Source: Hyphomicrobiales bacterium (GTDB lineage Bacteria > Pseudomonadota > Alphaproteobacteria > Rhizobiales > Rhizobiaceae). From it: a DNA stretch of 64,000 bases. Positions 10,340 to 17,646 of this stretch are shown one piece after another. The translations under genes were made by a program, and so were the position numbers. The stretch covers positions 124,001 to 188,000 of the forward strand of contig UEIF01000009.1 in NCBI GenBank assembly GCA_900468805.1, given 5' to 3'. Every line of letters starts with the position of its first letter. The stretch's first letter is position 1. The notes below the pieces were generated by a model, which saw only the letters and a program-made list of their open reading frames with translations, was not told the DNA's origin and did no database searches.

Positions 10340-10834
10340 CTAACCTTGCGCGTCCATCTTCGTGAGCTTGAAAAAGAACCGATTTTCGTCGTCGCGCAAG
10401 CACATCATCCCAGCCAGCGTATTTTTATCCACCCGTCTGAAGTGGTCGACGATCGGCTGCTCGTTGTAGACCATTGCGGCGCTTGCGATCTGCTCGAATG
10501 TCCGAACCTCCAGCGCGGCTGTCGAGCCTCGCGCGCGGAGCAACTTTTGAAAATACGAAAACATGGTCCGGGCGAGGGCGGTCCGTCCGAATGGTGCCAG
10601 CTTGATCGCGAGCCCGATAGGGGCGAAGCGCGGGTCCATGGCCACGAGCCGTCCCGGATGCCACTGAAAGAGTAGCGCGTCGGCCCGCATGTCAGGATGA
10701 AAACGTTTGCCGAACCATCGCAGGTTTTCGAGGACTCCATCAAGCGGATGCCCCGATGGAATGCCGACGCCTCGCCATAACCCAACCATCTCGACAGGTT
10801 TGACGGGCGCCAGCGACCGGAACCAGACCGTCAT
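10340..10834 (-). CDS. GXWXG / DUF4334 domain protein
   Basis: 164 residues from the ATG at 10834. It carries the family signature near the N-terminus, GLWRGVGIPSGHPLDG, followed by WFGKRF and LLFQW, and the C-terminal DUF4334 block with AMVYNEQPIVDHFRRVD, MMCLRD and FFFKL. The biochemical role of this family is unknown to me. The frame stays open to an ATG at 11209, but those extra 125 residues are the remains of a glutathione transferase plus unrelated sequence, so the internal start is preferred. AGAAAG lies just upstream of ATG 10834 as a weak ribosome site. Whether a GST-DUF4334 fusion is made is unclear. Confidence 0.75.
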   Translation of the reverse strand: MTVWFRSLAPVKPVEMVGLWRGVGIPSGHPLDGVLENLRWFGKRFHPDMRADALLFQWHPGRLVAMDPRFAPIGLAIKLAPFGRTALARTMFSYFQKLLRARGSTAALEVRTFEQIASAAMVYNEQPIVDHFRRVDKNTLAGMMCLRDDENRFFFKLTKMDAQG

Positions 10835-10984
10835 ATCTTTCTGCAGGTCCGCTTGCACGGGCTCACCTTTTCCCACAATCACATCAGGAAAGAAGTAGCG
10901 ATTGCCAACGAAGATTCCGAGACCTGATTGGATGTCTCTGAGCGAAACCTTCAAATTCGATGCTGGATATCTGCTCTTATCTGG

Positions 10985-11265
10985 CGGCGCCCGCCTCCAC
11001 GGGGAGGCCGCCAGGAGATCGTCGCTACCATGCCAGGACGCGAGATAACGGCAGATCGTGTTGGATTCCCACAAGATGCCGTCATCGCTTTCGATAACCG
11101 GCACCAGGCCATTCGGGTTGAGCGCGCGAAATTCCGGCGTCCGGGTGGAAGCAACCCCTGTCCCCAATCCTCCTGCAGGTAATCCATGCCGATCTCTTCG
11201 CAGGTCCAAAGCACCTTCCGAACATTGATGGACGATTGCCTGCCAAGAACTCGAAGGACACTCAT
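10985..11265 (-). pseudogene. Glutathione S-transferase, N-terminal remnant
   Basis: From ATG 11265 the frame reads as a normal thioredoxin-fold GST start (MSVLRVLGRQSSINVRKVLW, then EEIGMDYLQEDWGQG). Near 11157-11160 the similarity jumps to another frame, continuing STRTPEFRALNPNGLVPVIE and LWESNTICRYLASWHG. One missing base in a short G run explains the jump. After WRRA (about 10990) GST similarity stops: the C-terminal helical domain of some 120 residues is gone and the sequence runs into the DUF4334 gene. The truncation shows it is broken even if the frameshift were a sequencing error. Confidence 0.8.
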
Positions 11266-11724
11266 GATCTGCTCCAATCCAATTGGGTCACGGGCATCGA
11301 ACGTTACGTCAAGTTGTAGCAGCAAACATATGCCGGCGATAACAAACCTGGTTACCTGCGCTTGCTCGGCAAGCTATTGCGGGCCTCGTCCACCATAATA
11401 AAATCAAGAGATTACATGGCTTTGTTACAGTTCTTTGAGAGGCCAATCCAAGTCGACTAACGTTGGAATAGCCGTCCAGCAGGTACTGGACGGCTGATAG
11501 TAATGAAAAAAGCCGTCATGGCTTCAATATAGACTGGATCAATAATCACATTTCAACGAATTCAGTCTGACTGACGGCGCTTGCGCCAAACTTTTCGCGA
11601 CGCAAAATAAGTATGACAATTTGGCATTCTCGACGCAGCCCGCGGTTGGCTGGCAACCTGTCAGCTCGTGCGTCGAAGTAATCAAGTTAGAGGCTAAAAG
11701 CCGAAAATTTTAGTTTCCACCCGA
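11266..11724. other. Intergenic region without a recognisable gene
   Basis: About 460 bases, more AT-rich than the flanking genes. No coding frame with recognisable similarity was seen on either strand. It holds the inverted repeat at 11471-11494 and leads into the promoter of the ABC importer operon. Confidence 0.6.
11471..11494. other. Perfect 9-bp inverted repeat
   Basis: GCCGTCCAG (11471-11479) and CTGGACGGC (11486-11494) with a 6-base loop. No U-tract follows on either strand. It could be an RNA hairpin or a protein-binding site; it is about 310 bases upstream of the importer operon. Confidence 0.5.
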
Positions 11725-11765
11725 TTGACCGGATCAGAAATCTTGCGTTAGCTTGATTAAATCAA
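11725..11765 (+). promoter_or_regulatory. Putative promoter and operator of the chito-oligosaccharide-type operon
   Basis: A -35-like TTGACC (11725-11730), a 17-base spacer and a weak -10 TTAGCT (11748-11753) are followed at the expected transcription start by the inverted repeat TTGATT-A-AATCAA (11753-11765), with a further TTTGATTGA half-site just after. A symmetric AT-rich site over +1 suits a repressor such as the ROK protein at 22306-23508; that pairing is inference. Confidence 0.5.
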
Positions 11766-11806
11766 TTTGATTGACTTCAAAAAATAAAAACCAAGGGAAC
11801 GTAAAA

Positions 11807-13501
11807 ATGGGACTGGATAAGAGCGTATTCCGCAGTGTTTCCGCGCGTGCCGGTTGGGCCGCGGCGACCGCCCTTACAGCGGTCGTGGCGTTTGGGGTAT
11901 CGGCTGCTTCAGCCGCCGAATCCGTGCTGACGATGCATATCGAAGAGCAGACGAGCTGGGTGCAGAACTTCAATCCTTTCGACCTTGCCGGCCGCCGGCA
12001 GAGCACCATGGATTTCATCTATGAGCCGCTCGTCATCTTCAACGCGCAGGACGGTGGCAAGCCGGTCTGGCGCCTTGCCACGAACTACAAGTTTTCCGAT
12101 GACATGAAGTCGATCACCTATGAACTGCGGCCGGGCGTGAAATGGTCAGACGGCCAGCCGCTGACATCAGCCGACGTCAAATACACGATCGATCTGATGC
12201 TGAAGAATGCCGCACTCGATACGGTCGGCGTCGGCGAGACCGTGGCCTCCGTCGAGGCGCCGTCGCCGACCGAGGTGGCGATCAAGCTCAAGGCCGTCAA
12301 TTCCGATTTCCCGGAGACGCTTGCCGATCTCGCCGTCGTGCCTGAGCATATCTGGAAAGATGTTTCCGATCCTGCCGCCTTCAAGAATGAGAAGCCGGTC
12401 GGATCCGGCCCGATGACGGATGTGCGCCGCTTTACCCCGCAGGTCTACGAACAGTGCCGCAACCCGAACTATTGGGATGCCGCCTCACTGCATGTCGATT
12501 GCCTGAGGCTGCCGCAGATCTCCGGCAACGATCAGATGCTCGCCATCCTGCCCGAAGGCAACATGGACTGGATCGGCTCCTTCATTCCCGAGATCGACAA
12601 GACGTTCGTGGCGCTGGATGCCGACCATAACGGTTACTGGCAGCCGCCGGCCGAAACCGTCGCGTTTCAGATGAATTTCAAGAGCAAGGATGAAGGCAAT
12701 CTGGAAGCCTATAAGGATCTCAACTTCCGCCACGCCTTCAGCCTTGCCATGGACCGCAAGTCGATGGTCGATATCGCCGGTTTCGGCTATCCCGTCGTCA
12801 ATGAGCATGCCTCTGGCCTGCCGCCGCGCTTTGAAGGCTGGCGCAACAAGAATGCGGAGGGCGACAAGGACGCCTTCATGGGGCTTGATACCGATAAGGC
12901 GAACAAGATCCTCGACGATGCCGGTTACAAGAAGGGGTCTGATGGTTTCCGCACGACCCCGACCGGCAAGCCGATCGCCTTCCCGATCATCGTTCCCAAC
13001 GGCTGGACCGACTGGATCGACGCCGTGCAGATTGCCGTCGAAGGCCTGCGCGCGGCCGGCATCAACGCATCGGTCGCCACGCCCGAATACGAACAGTGGC
13101 GCAAGCAGATCCTCGATGGCAGCTTCGAGGTCGTCATGAATTCGCGCGCTGACGGTGCGACGCCGTTCCGCGGCTATTACCAGAGCCTCTCGACGGCCTA
13201 TGGCGGACGCGTCACCGGCGCTCCCTCGCGCTATCAGAACCCGAAGCTGGATGCGCTCTTCGATCAGTATCTGAAGGCGACGTCGGACGATGATCACAAG
13301 AAGATCTTCAACGATATCCAGCTGCTGGTTGCCGACGACTTCCCAGTCGTGCCTGTCTTTAACGGCCCGACCTGGTACCAGTTTTCCAGCAAGCGTTTCA
13401 CCGGCTGGGTTACCGACAAGGACCCGGTCATGAACCCGGAAGATCACGACAACAACCGGATGCGCCTCATGCATCTGCTCCGCCTGAAGCCGGTCCAATA
13501 A
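11807..13501 (+). CDS. ABC importer substrate-binding protein, family 5 (chito-oligosaccharide type)
   Basis: 564-residue periplasmic binding protein of the DppA/OppA family (SBP_bac_5). An AAGGGA Shine-Dalgarno sequence selects ATG 11807 over upstream in-frame codons. The signal peptide runs to about residue 40 (SAASA-AE). The mature start (SWVQNFNPF, then TMDFIYEPLVIFN and LRPGVKWSDGQPLT) resembles, from memory, the chitin-oligosaccharide-binding proteins of Vibrio more than dipeptide-binding proteins. The GH20 hexosaminidase at the end of the operon supports N-acetylglucosamine oligosaccharides or chitobiose as substrate. It is first of seven co-directional genes, 18 bases before the permease gene. 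Confidence 0.88.
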   Translation: MGLDKSVFRSVSARAGWAAATALTAVVAFGVSAASAAESVLTMHIEEQTSWVQNFNPFDLAGRRQSTMDFIYEPLVIFNAQDGGKPVWRLATNYKFSDDMKSITYELRPGVKWSDGQPLTSADVKYTIDLMLKNAALDTVGVGETVASVEAPSPTEVAIKLKAVNSDFPETLADLAVVPEHIWKDVSDPAAFKNEKPVGSGPMTDVRRFTPQVYEQCRNPNYWDAASLHVDCLRLPQISGNDQMLAILPEGNMDWIGSFIPEIDKTFVALDADHNGYWQPPAETVAFQMNFKSKDEGNLEAYKDLNFRHAFSLAMDRKSMVDIAGFGYPVVNEHASGLPPRFEGWRNKNAEGDKDAFMGLDTDKANKILDDAGYKKGSDGFRTTPTGKPIAFPIIVPNGWTDWIDAVQIAVEGLRAAGINASVATPEYEQWRKQILDGSFEVVMNSRADGATPFRGYYQSLSTAYGGRVTGAPSRYQNPKLDALFDQYLKATSDDDHKKIFNDIQLLVADDFPVVPVFNGPTWYQFSSKRFTGWVTDKDPVMNPEDHDNNRMRLMHLLRLKPVQ

Positions 13502-13519
13502 CACCGGCGAGGTAGGAAG

Positions 13520-14500
13520 ATGCGTGTTTCCGGACGGCGCCTTGGCGTCTATGCGGTCGCCCTGGCGTTTGCCATCGTGATGAACTTCATCCTTCCCCGG
13601 CTGATGCCGGGGACCCCAGTCGATGCGATGATCGCACAGCTCGGGCCGCGGGCCACACCCGCAGCCGTCGAGGCGATCAAGGCGCGCTTCGGCGCCGTCG
13701 ATCAGCCGATGCTTCTGCAATTCGTCGACTACCTGAAGGGGCTTGCGACCTTCGATCTCGGCGTCTCCGTGAAATATTATCCTCAGACAGTCGTCCAGGT
13801 CCTCGGCCGTTCGACAATCTGGACCATCTTCCTAGTCGTCACCGCCATCATCTTTTCGCTCTGCATCGGTGTGGTTCTGGGTGCAATCTCCGCCTGGCGG
13901 CGCGGCGGACGTTTCGACACAATCGTCTCGCCGCTTGCGGTCGTGATGATTTCAGTGCCACCAGTCATTGTGGGCCTGACGACGCTCTTCGTCTTCGGGG
14001 TGTCGCTGCGCTGGTTTCCGGTCGGCTATGCCTATGATCCGAACCTCGATCCCGCGCTCAACTTCACTTTCGCGGGCAGTGTCTTCATCCACGCCATCAT
14101 GCCCGTGCTGACGCTGTCGCCGTTCCTGATCGGCGAATTCCAGACGACCATGCGCTCGTCTATGATTTCGATTCTCGGGGAGGATTACGTGACGATGGGC
14201 CGTGCCAAGGGCCTCAGTCACCTCACGGTGATGTTCAGCTATGGCGCGCGCAACGCCATGCTCCCTGTCCTGACAAACCTTGCGCTGATGCTTGGCGCTG
14301 TCTTCGGCGGCTCGATCGTCACCGAGATCGTCTTCAATTACCCGGGACTGGGTTTGACGCTTTATACGGCGAGCATTGCCCGCGATTATCCGGTCATCCA
14401 GGGACAGCTGCTTCTGATGACGCTCGCCACGCTTGGCACCAACTTCCTCGTCGATATCATTTACGGGTTTATCGACCCCCGACTGCGGGAGGCCGTTTAA
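13520..14500 (+). CDS. ABC importer permease, DppB type
   Basis: 326-residue inner-membrane permease with about six TM segments. The N-terminal segment (LALAFAIVMNFILPRLMPGTP) and a long periplasmic loop are typical of DppB/OppB. The cytoplasmic coupling helix (EAA-like) is visible as GEDYVTMGRAKGLSHLTVMF, and the gene closes with VDIIYGFIDPRLRE, the usual DPR ending. AGGTAGGAAG precedes ATG 13520. It overlaps the next gene by one base (TAATG), so the two permeases are translationally coupled. Confidence 0.92.
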   Translation: MRVSGRRLGVYAVALAFAIVMNFILPRLMPGTPVDAMIAQLGPRATPAAVEAIKARFGAVDQPMLLQFVDYLKGLATFDLGVSVKYYPQTVVQVLGRSTIWTIFLVVTAIIFSLCIGVVLGAISAWRRGGRFDTIVSPLAVVMISVPPVIVGLTTLFVFGVSLRWFPVGYAYDPNLDPALNFTFAGSVFIHAIMPVLTLSPFLIGEFQTTMRSSMISILGEDYVTMGRAKGLSHLTVMFSYGARNAMLPVLTNLALMLGAVFGGSIVTEIVFNYPGLGLTLYTASIARDYPVIQGQLLLMTLATLGTNFLVDIIYGFIDPRLREAV

Positions 14501-15402
14501 TGGGATTCACGCTGAGATCCATTCTTCGCCAGAAGAAGGCCGTCGCCGGCCTCATCCTCGTCGTTAGCCTCTGGCTGATGGCGCTATCCGCACCGATCAT
14601 CGCGCCCGGCGAACCCGGCGCACGCGTCGGCCGCTCTCATCAGCCTCCGTCCATCGAACATGTGCTTGGTACGACGAAGATGGGCCGTGACGTCTATCGC
14701 CAGTTCGTCTGGGGTGCGCGCAGTTCACTCACCGTCGGCTTTGCGACGGGCATTGCGATTACCGTGATCGGCACCGCTATTGGTCTTGTCGCCGGCTATG
14801 TCGGCGGCAAGACGGATGCCGCCCTCGACCTTGCAACAAACGCGGTGCTGGTCGTTCCGAACATGCCACTGCTGATCCTGCTTGCCTCTTTTGCCGGAAC
14901 GGTCGGGCCAATGACGATCATGACGATCATTGCCCTGACCTCGTGGCCGTGGGGAGCACGCATGACGCGGTCACAGACGATGGCGCTGCGCAATCGCGAT
15001 TTCGTCACGGCCTCGAAAATGATCGGCGAGCCGGCCTGGCGGATCATCTTCGTCGAGATCCTGCCGAACCTCACGCCGCTGATCGGCATCAACCTCGTCG
15101 GCAGCATCATCTATGCGATCGTTGCGCAGACGACGCTCGAATATCTCGGCTTCGGCGATCCGCTGAAAGTGTCCTGGGGGACGATGCTCTACAATGCCCA
15201 GAATGCCTCGGCAATCATGGTCGGTGCCTGGTGGGACGTCGGCGTGCCGGCGATCGGCATCGCGCTGACGGGCCTTGGCCTTGCGCTTCTCAACTTCACC
15301 TTTGACGAGATCGCCAATCCGCAGCTCCGCTCCGGGCCGGCGTTGTCGCGCTGGTTTAGTCTCACCCGCGCCCGCAACCGCGAACTGGAGGCCGGACGAT
15401 GA
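14500..15402 (+). CDS. ABC importer permease, DppC type
   Basis: 300-residue second permease. The N-terminal TM (KAVAGLILVVSLWLMALSAPI), the HVLGTTKMGRDVYRQFVWGARSSL segment before TM2 and the coupling region NRDFVTASKMIGEPAWRIIF are characteristic of DppC/OppC. It pairs with the preceding permease to form the channel. Its TGA overlaps the ATG of the first ATPase gene (ATGA), continuing the tightly coupled operon. Confidence 0.92.
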   Translation: MGFTLRSILRQKKAVAGLILVVSLWLMALSAPIIAPGEPGARVGRSHQPPSIEHVLGTTKMGRDVYRQFVWGARSSLTVGFATGIAITVIGTAIGLVAGYVGGKTDAALDLATNAVLVVPNMPLLILLASFAGTVGPMTIMTIIALTSWPWGARMTRSQTMALRNRDFVTASKMIGEPAWRIIFVEILPNLTPLIGINLVGSIIYAIVAQTTLEYLGFGDPLKVSWGTMLYNAQNASAIMVGAWWDVGVPAIGIALTGLGLALLNFTFDEIANPQLRSGPALSRWFSLTRARNRELEAGR

Positions 15403-16214
15403 GCGACAATCTGCTGGAAATCGAAAAGCTCAATGTCGATTACCTGCTCGACAGGGGCGAGTTCCGGGCCGTCAAGGACGTGTCGTTCAATATCGGGCGA
15501 GGCGAGATCTTCGGGCTTGCGGGCGAATCCGGCTGCGGCAAGAGCACCATTGCCTATGCCATCGCGCGTCTTTCCAAGGCCCCGGCCTGGATCAGCGGCG
15601 GCAGCATCCGCATGGACGGGCGGGATCTTCTCAAAATTCCGGAGCGGGAGTTGCAGAAGATCCGCTGGAAGCGCATCGGCATGGTCTTCCAGAGCGCGAT
15701 GAATTCGCTCAATCCTTTGATGCGCGTCGAGGCACAGTTTCACGATGTGCTCTACCGCCACACCGGCTGCTCGCGTCAGGAGTCGCGGGCGCGCGGTGAG
15801 GAGATGTTCCGTCTCGTCGGCATACCGCCCCAGCGCATCAGCGATTATCCGCATCAGTTCTCGGGCGGCATGCGCCAGCGCATCGTCATCGCCATCTGCC
15901 TGGCGCTGAGACCGGAGCTCATCATCATGGACGAGCCGACGACGGCGCTCGACGTGGTGGTCCAGCGTGAAATCCTCGAACAGGTCGTCGATCTGCAGCG
16001 GAGCTACGGTTTCTCGGTGCTGTTCATCACCCATGACCTGCATCTCATGGCGCAGCTCTGCCAGCGCATCGGCATCATGCTGAAGGGAGAACTCGTCGAA
16101 GTGGGCGACGTCCACCAAGTGAGCCAGGCGCCGCTGCACGACTATACGCGCAAGCTCTGGAACGCCATTCCCCAGCTTCCAGGCAGAATGCATCTTTCAG
16201 GAGCACTGGCATGA
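15399..16214 (+). CDS. ABC importer ATP-binding protein, DppD type
   Basis: 271-residue ATPase. Walker A GESGCGKST, Q-loop (MVFQSAMNSLNPLM), signature FSGGMRQRIVIA, Walker B LIIMDEPTTALD and the switch His in LFITHDLHLM are all present. The C-terminal oligopeptide-transporter extension is short. It overlaps both neighbours by ATGA and should form a heterodimer with the next gene product. Confidence 0.93.
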   Translation: MSDNLLEIEKLNVDYLLDRGEFRAVKDVSFNIGRGEIFGLAGESGCGKSTIAYAIARLSKAPAWISGGSIRMDGRDLLKIPERELQKIRWKRIGMVFQSAMNSLNPLMRVEAQFHDVLYRHTGCSRQESRARGEEMFRLVGIPPQRISDYPHQFSGGMRQRIVIAICLALRPELIIMDEPTTALDVVVQREILEQVVDLQRSYGFSVLFITHDLHLMAQLCQRIGIMLKGELVEVGDVHQVSQAPLHDYTRKLWNAIPQLPGRMHLSGALA

Positions 16215-17137
16215 ACGCCGAGGCACATCCGTCCATCGCCGGACCCGTCATTCGGCTGGACGACATCCGGCGTCAGTTCGGCCCGGTTCACGCACTCAAA
16301 GGCGTCTCCTTCTCGCTTTTTCCCGGCCGCGCACTGGCGCTCGTCGGCGAATCCGGCTGTGGCAAGACCACGTGCGCCCGCATCATCGCACGTCTCGACA
16401 AGCCGACCGGCGGTAGCCTGTTCTTTCGCGGACAGGACCTGACGGCCCGTGGAACGGCGAAGGAGGAACGTCTCTATCGCAAGGACGTGCAGATGGTCTT
16501 TCAAGACCCGTTCTCGTCACTCAATCCGGCCTTTACAGTCAGCCATCATCTTGCCCGGCCTCTGCAGCTTCACGGCCATGACACGTCACGGGCTGCACTT
16601 GAGGACGGCATTACCGGATTGCTGGCGAGCGTCGGTCTTGATCCGGCCGTCTCGAAGCAGAAGTTTCCGCACGAACTCTCGGGCGGGCAGCGCCAGCGCG
16701 TCAATATTGCCCGCGCGCTCGCCGTCGCGCCGAGCGTGCTGGTCGCAGACGAGCCGACCTCGATGCTCGACGTTTCCATCCGCAAGGACATCCTCGATCT
16801 GCTCGCGCGGGTGAAGCAGGAGAATGAACTGGCGATGCTCTATATCACCCATGACATCGCGACGGCGGCACATGTGGCCGAAGAGATTGTCGTGATGTTT
16901 GCCGGCCAGATGGTCGAATGGGGCAATACCGAAGCGGTGCTCTCCAACCCGCGCCATCCCTATACCCAGCTCTTGCTCTCTGCGGTGCCGGATGGCGGAC
17001 GGCCGTTCGTGACCGGCGGCAGCGCACGCTTCCTCGAGCAGGCTGAACGCGTCCGCTCGCTCAGCCGTCCCGAATCCGCCGTCATCGAGCAGATCGGTTC
17101 CAATCATTTCATGCGCGCGCTCGGCGCTCAGACCTAG
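16211..17137 (+). CDS. ABC importer ATP-binding protein, DppF type
   Basis: 308-residue ATPase, partner of the preceding one. Walker A GESGCGKTT, MVFQDPFSSLNPAF Q-loop, LSGGQRQRVNIARALA signature and LVADEPTSMLD Walker B are intact; NPRHPYTQLLLSAVPDGG is the C-terminal oligopeptide-transporter motif. ATGA overlap with the upstream gene; its TAG is followed at once by the AGGAGG ribosome site of the acetyltransferase gene. Confidence 0.93.
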   Translation: MNAEAHPSIAGPVIRLDDIRRQFGPVHALKGVSFSLFPGRALALVGESGCGKTTCARIIARLDKPTGGSLFFRGQDLTARGTAKEERLYRKDVQMVFQDPFSSLNPAFTVSHHLARPLQLHGHDTSRAALEDGITGLLASVGLDPAVSKQKFPHELSGGQRQRVNIARALAVAPSVLVADEPTSMLDVSIRKDILDLLARVKQENELAMLYITHDIATAAHVAEEIVVMFAGQMVEWGNTEAVLSNPRHPYTQLLLSAVPDGGRPFVTGGSARFLEQAERVRSLSRPESAVIEQIGSNHFMRALGAQT

Positions 17138-17150
17138 GAGGATGTCTTCC

Positions 17151-17621
17151 ATGGATTATCTCGTCAATCTGTCGACCTTGCCGCAGGACACAAAATCAGC
17201 CGACGCTATGGCAAAGTCTGGCGTCACCGTCCGCCGCGCGATACCACCCGAATTGAAGCTGATCGTCCGCTGGATCGACGAACAGTTTGGTGAGGCCTGG
17301 GCAAGCGAGGCAACGGTTGCGATGACGCGCCAGCCACCGACCTGTTTCATTGCCACGCGCGAAGGCAAGCTCGTCGGTTTTTCGTGTCGTGAGGCGAGCG
17401 CACGCGATTTCTTCGGGCCGACGGGTGTGGACGAAAGCCTTCGTGGGCTTGGTATCGGCAGGGCACTGCTCTTCACCAGCCTGAATGACCTGAAGGCCCT
17501 AGGCTACGCCTATGCGATCATCGGCGATGTTGGTCCCTCCGCCTTCTACGAGAAAGCCGTCGGCGCCATTCCTATCCCCGATTCCGCTCCCGGCATCTAT
17601 GCCGGCATGCTCAAGAGCTGA
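17151..17621 (+). CDS. GNAT-family N-acetyltransferase
   Basis: 156 residues. AGGAGG at 17136-17141 sits nine bases before ATG 17151, which is therefore preferred to the ATG at 17142 that touches it. The acetyl-CoA loop appears as RGLGIGRALL, with DFFGPTGVDESLRG before it and a C-terminal DVGPSAFYEKAVGA segment. Substrate unknown. Lying between a probable chito-oligosaccharide importer and a hexosaminidase, it might acetylate glucosamine or a partly deacetylated oligomer; this is inference from position only. Confidence 0.85.
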   Translation: MDYLVNLSTLPQDTKSADAMAKSGVTVRRAIPPELKLIVRWIDEQFGEAWASEATVAMTRQPPTCFIATREGKLVGFSCREASARDFFGPTGVDESLRGLGIGRALLFTSLNDLKALGYAYAIIGDVGPSAFYEKAVGAIPIPDSAPGIYAGMLKS

Positions 17622-17646
17622 TTTCAACCGATCCGAACAGAAAGAA

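Noticed and set aside
12485..13720. Antisense frame of about 411 codons over the first binding-protein gene
   Set aside because: It is complementary to an intact family-5 binding protein and resembles nothing recognised.
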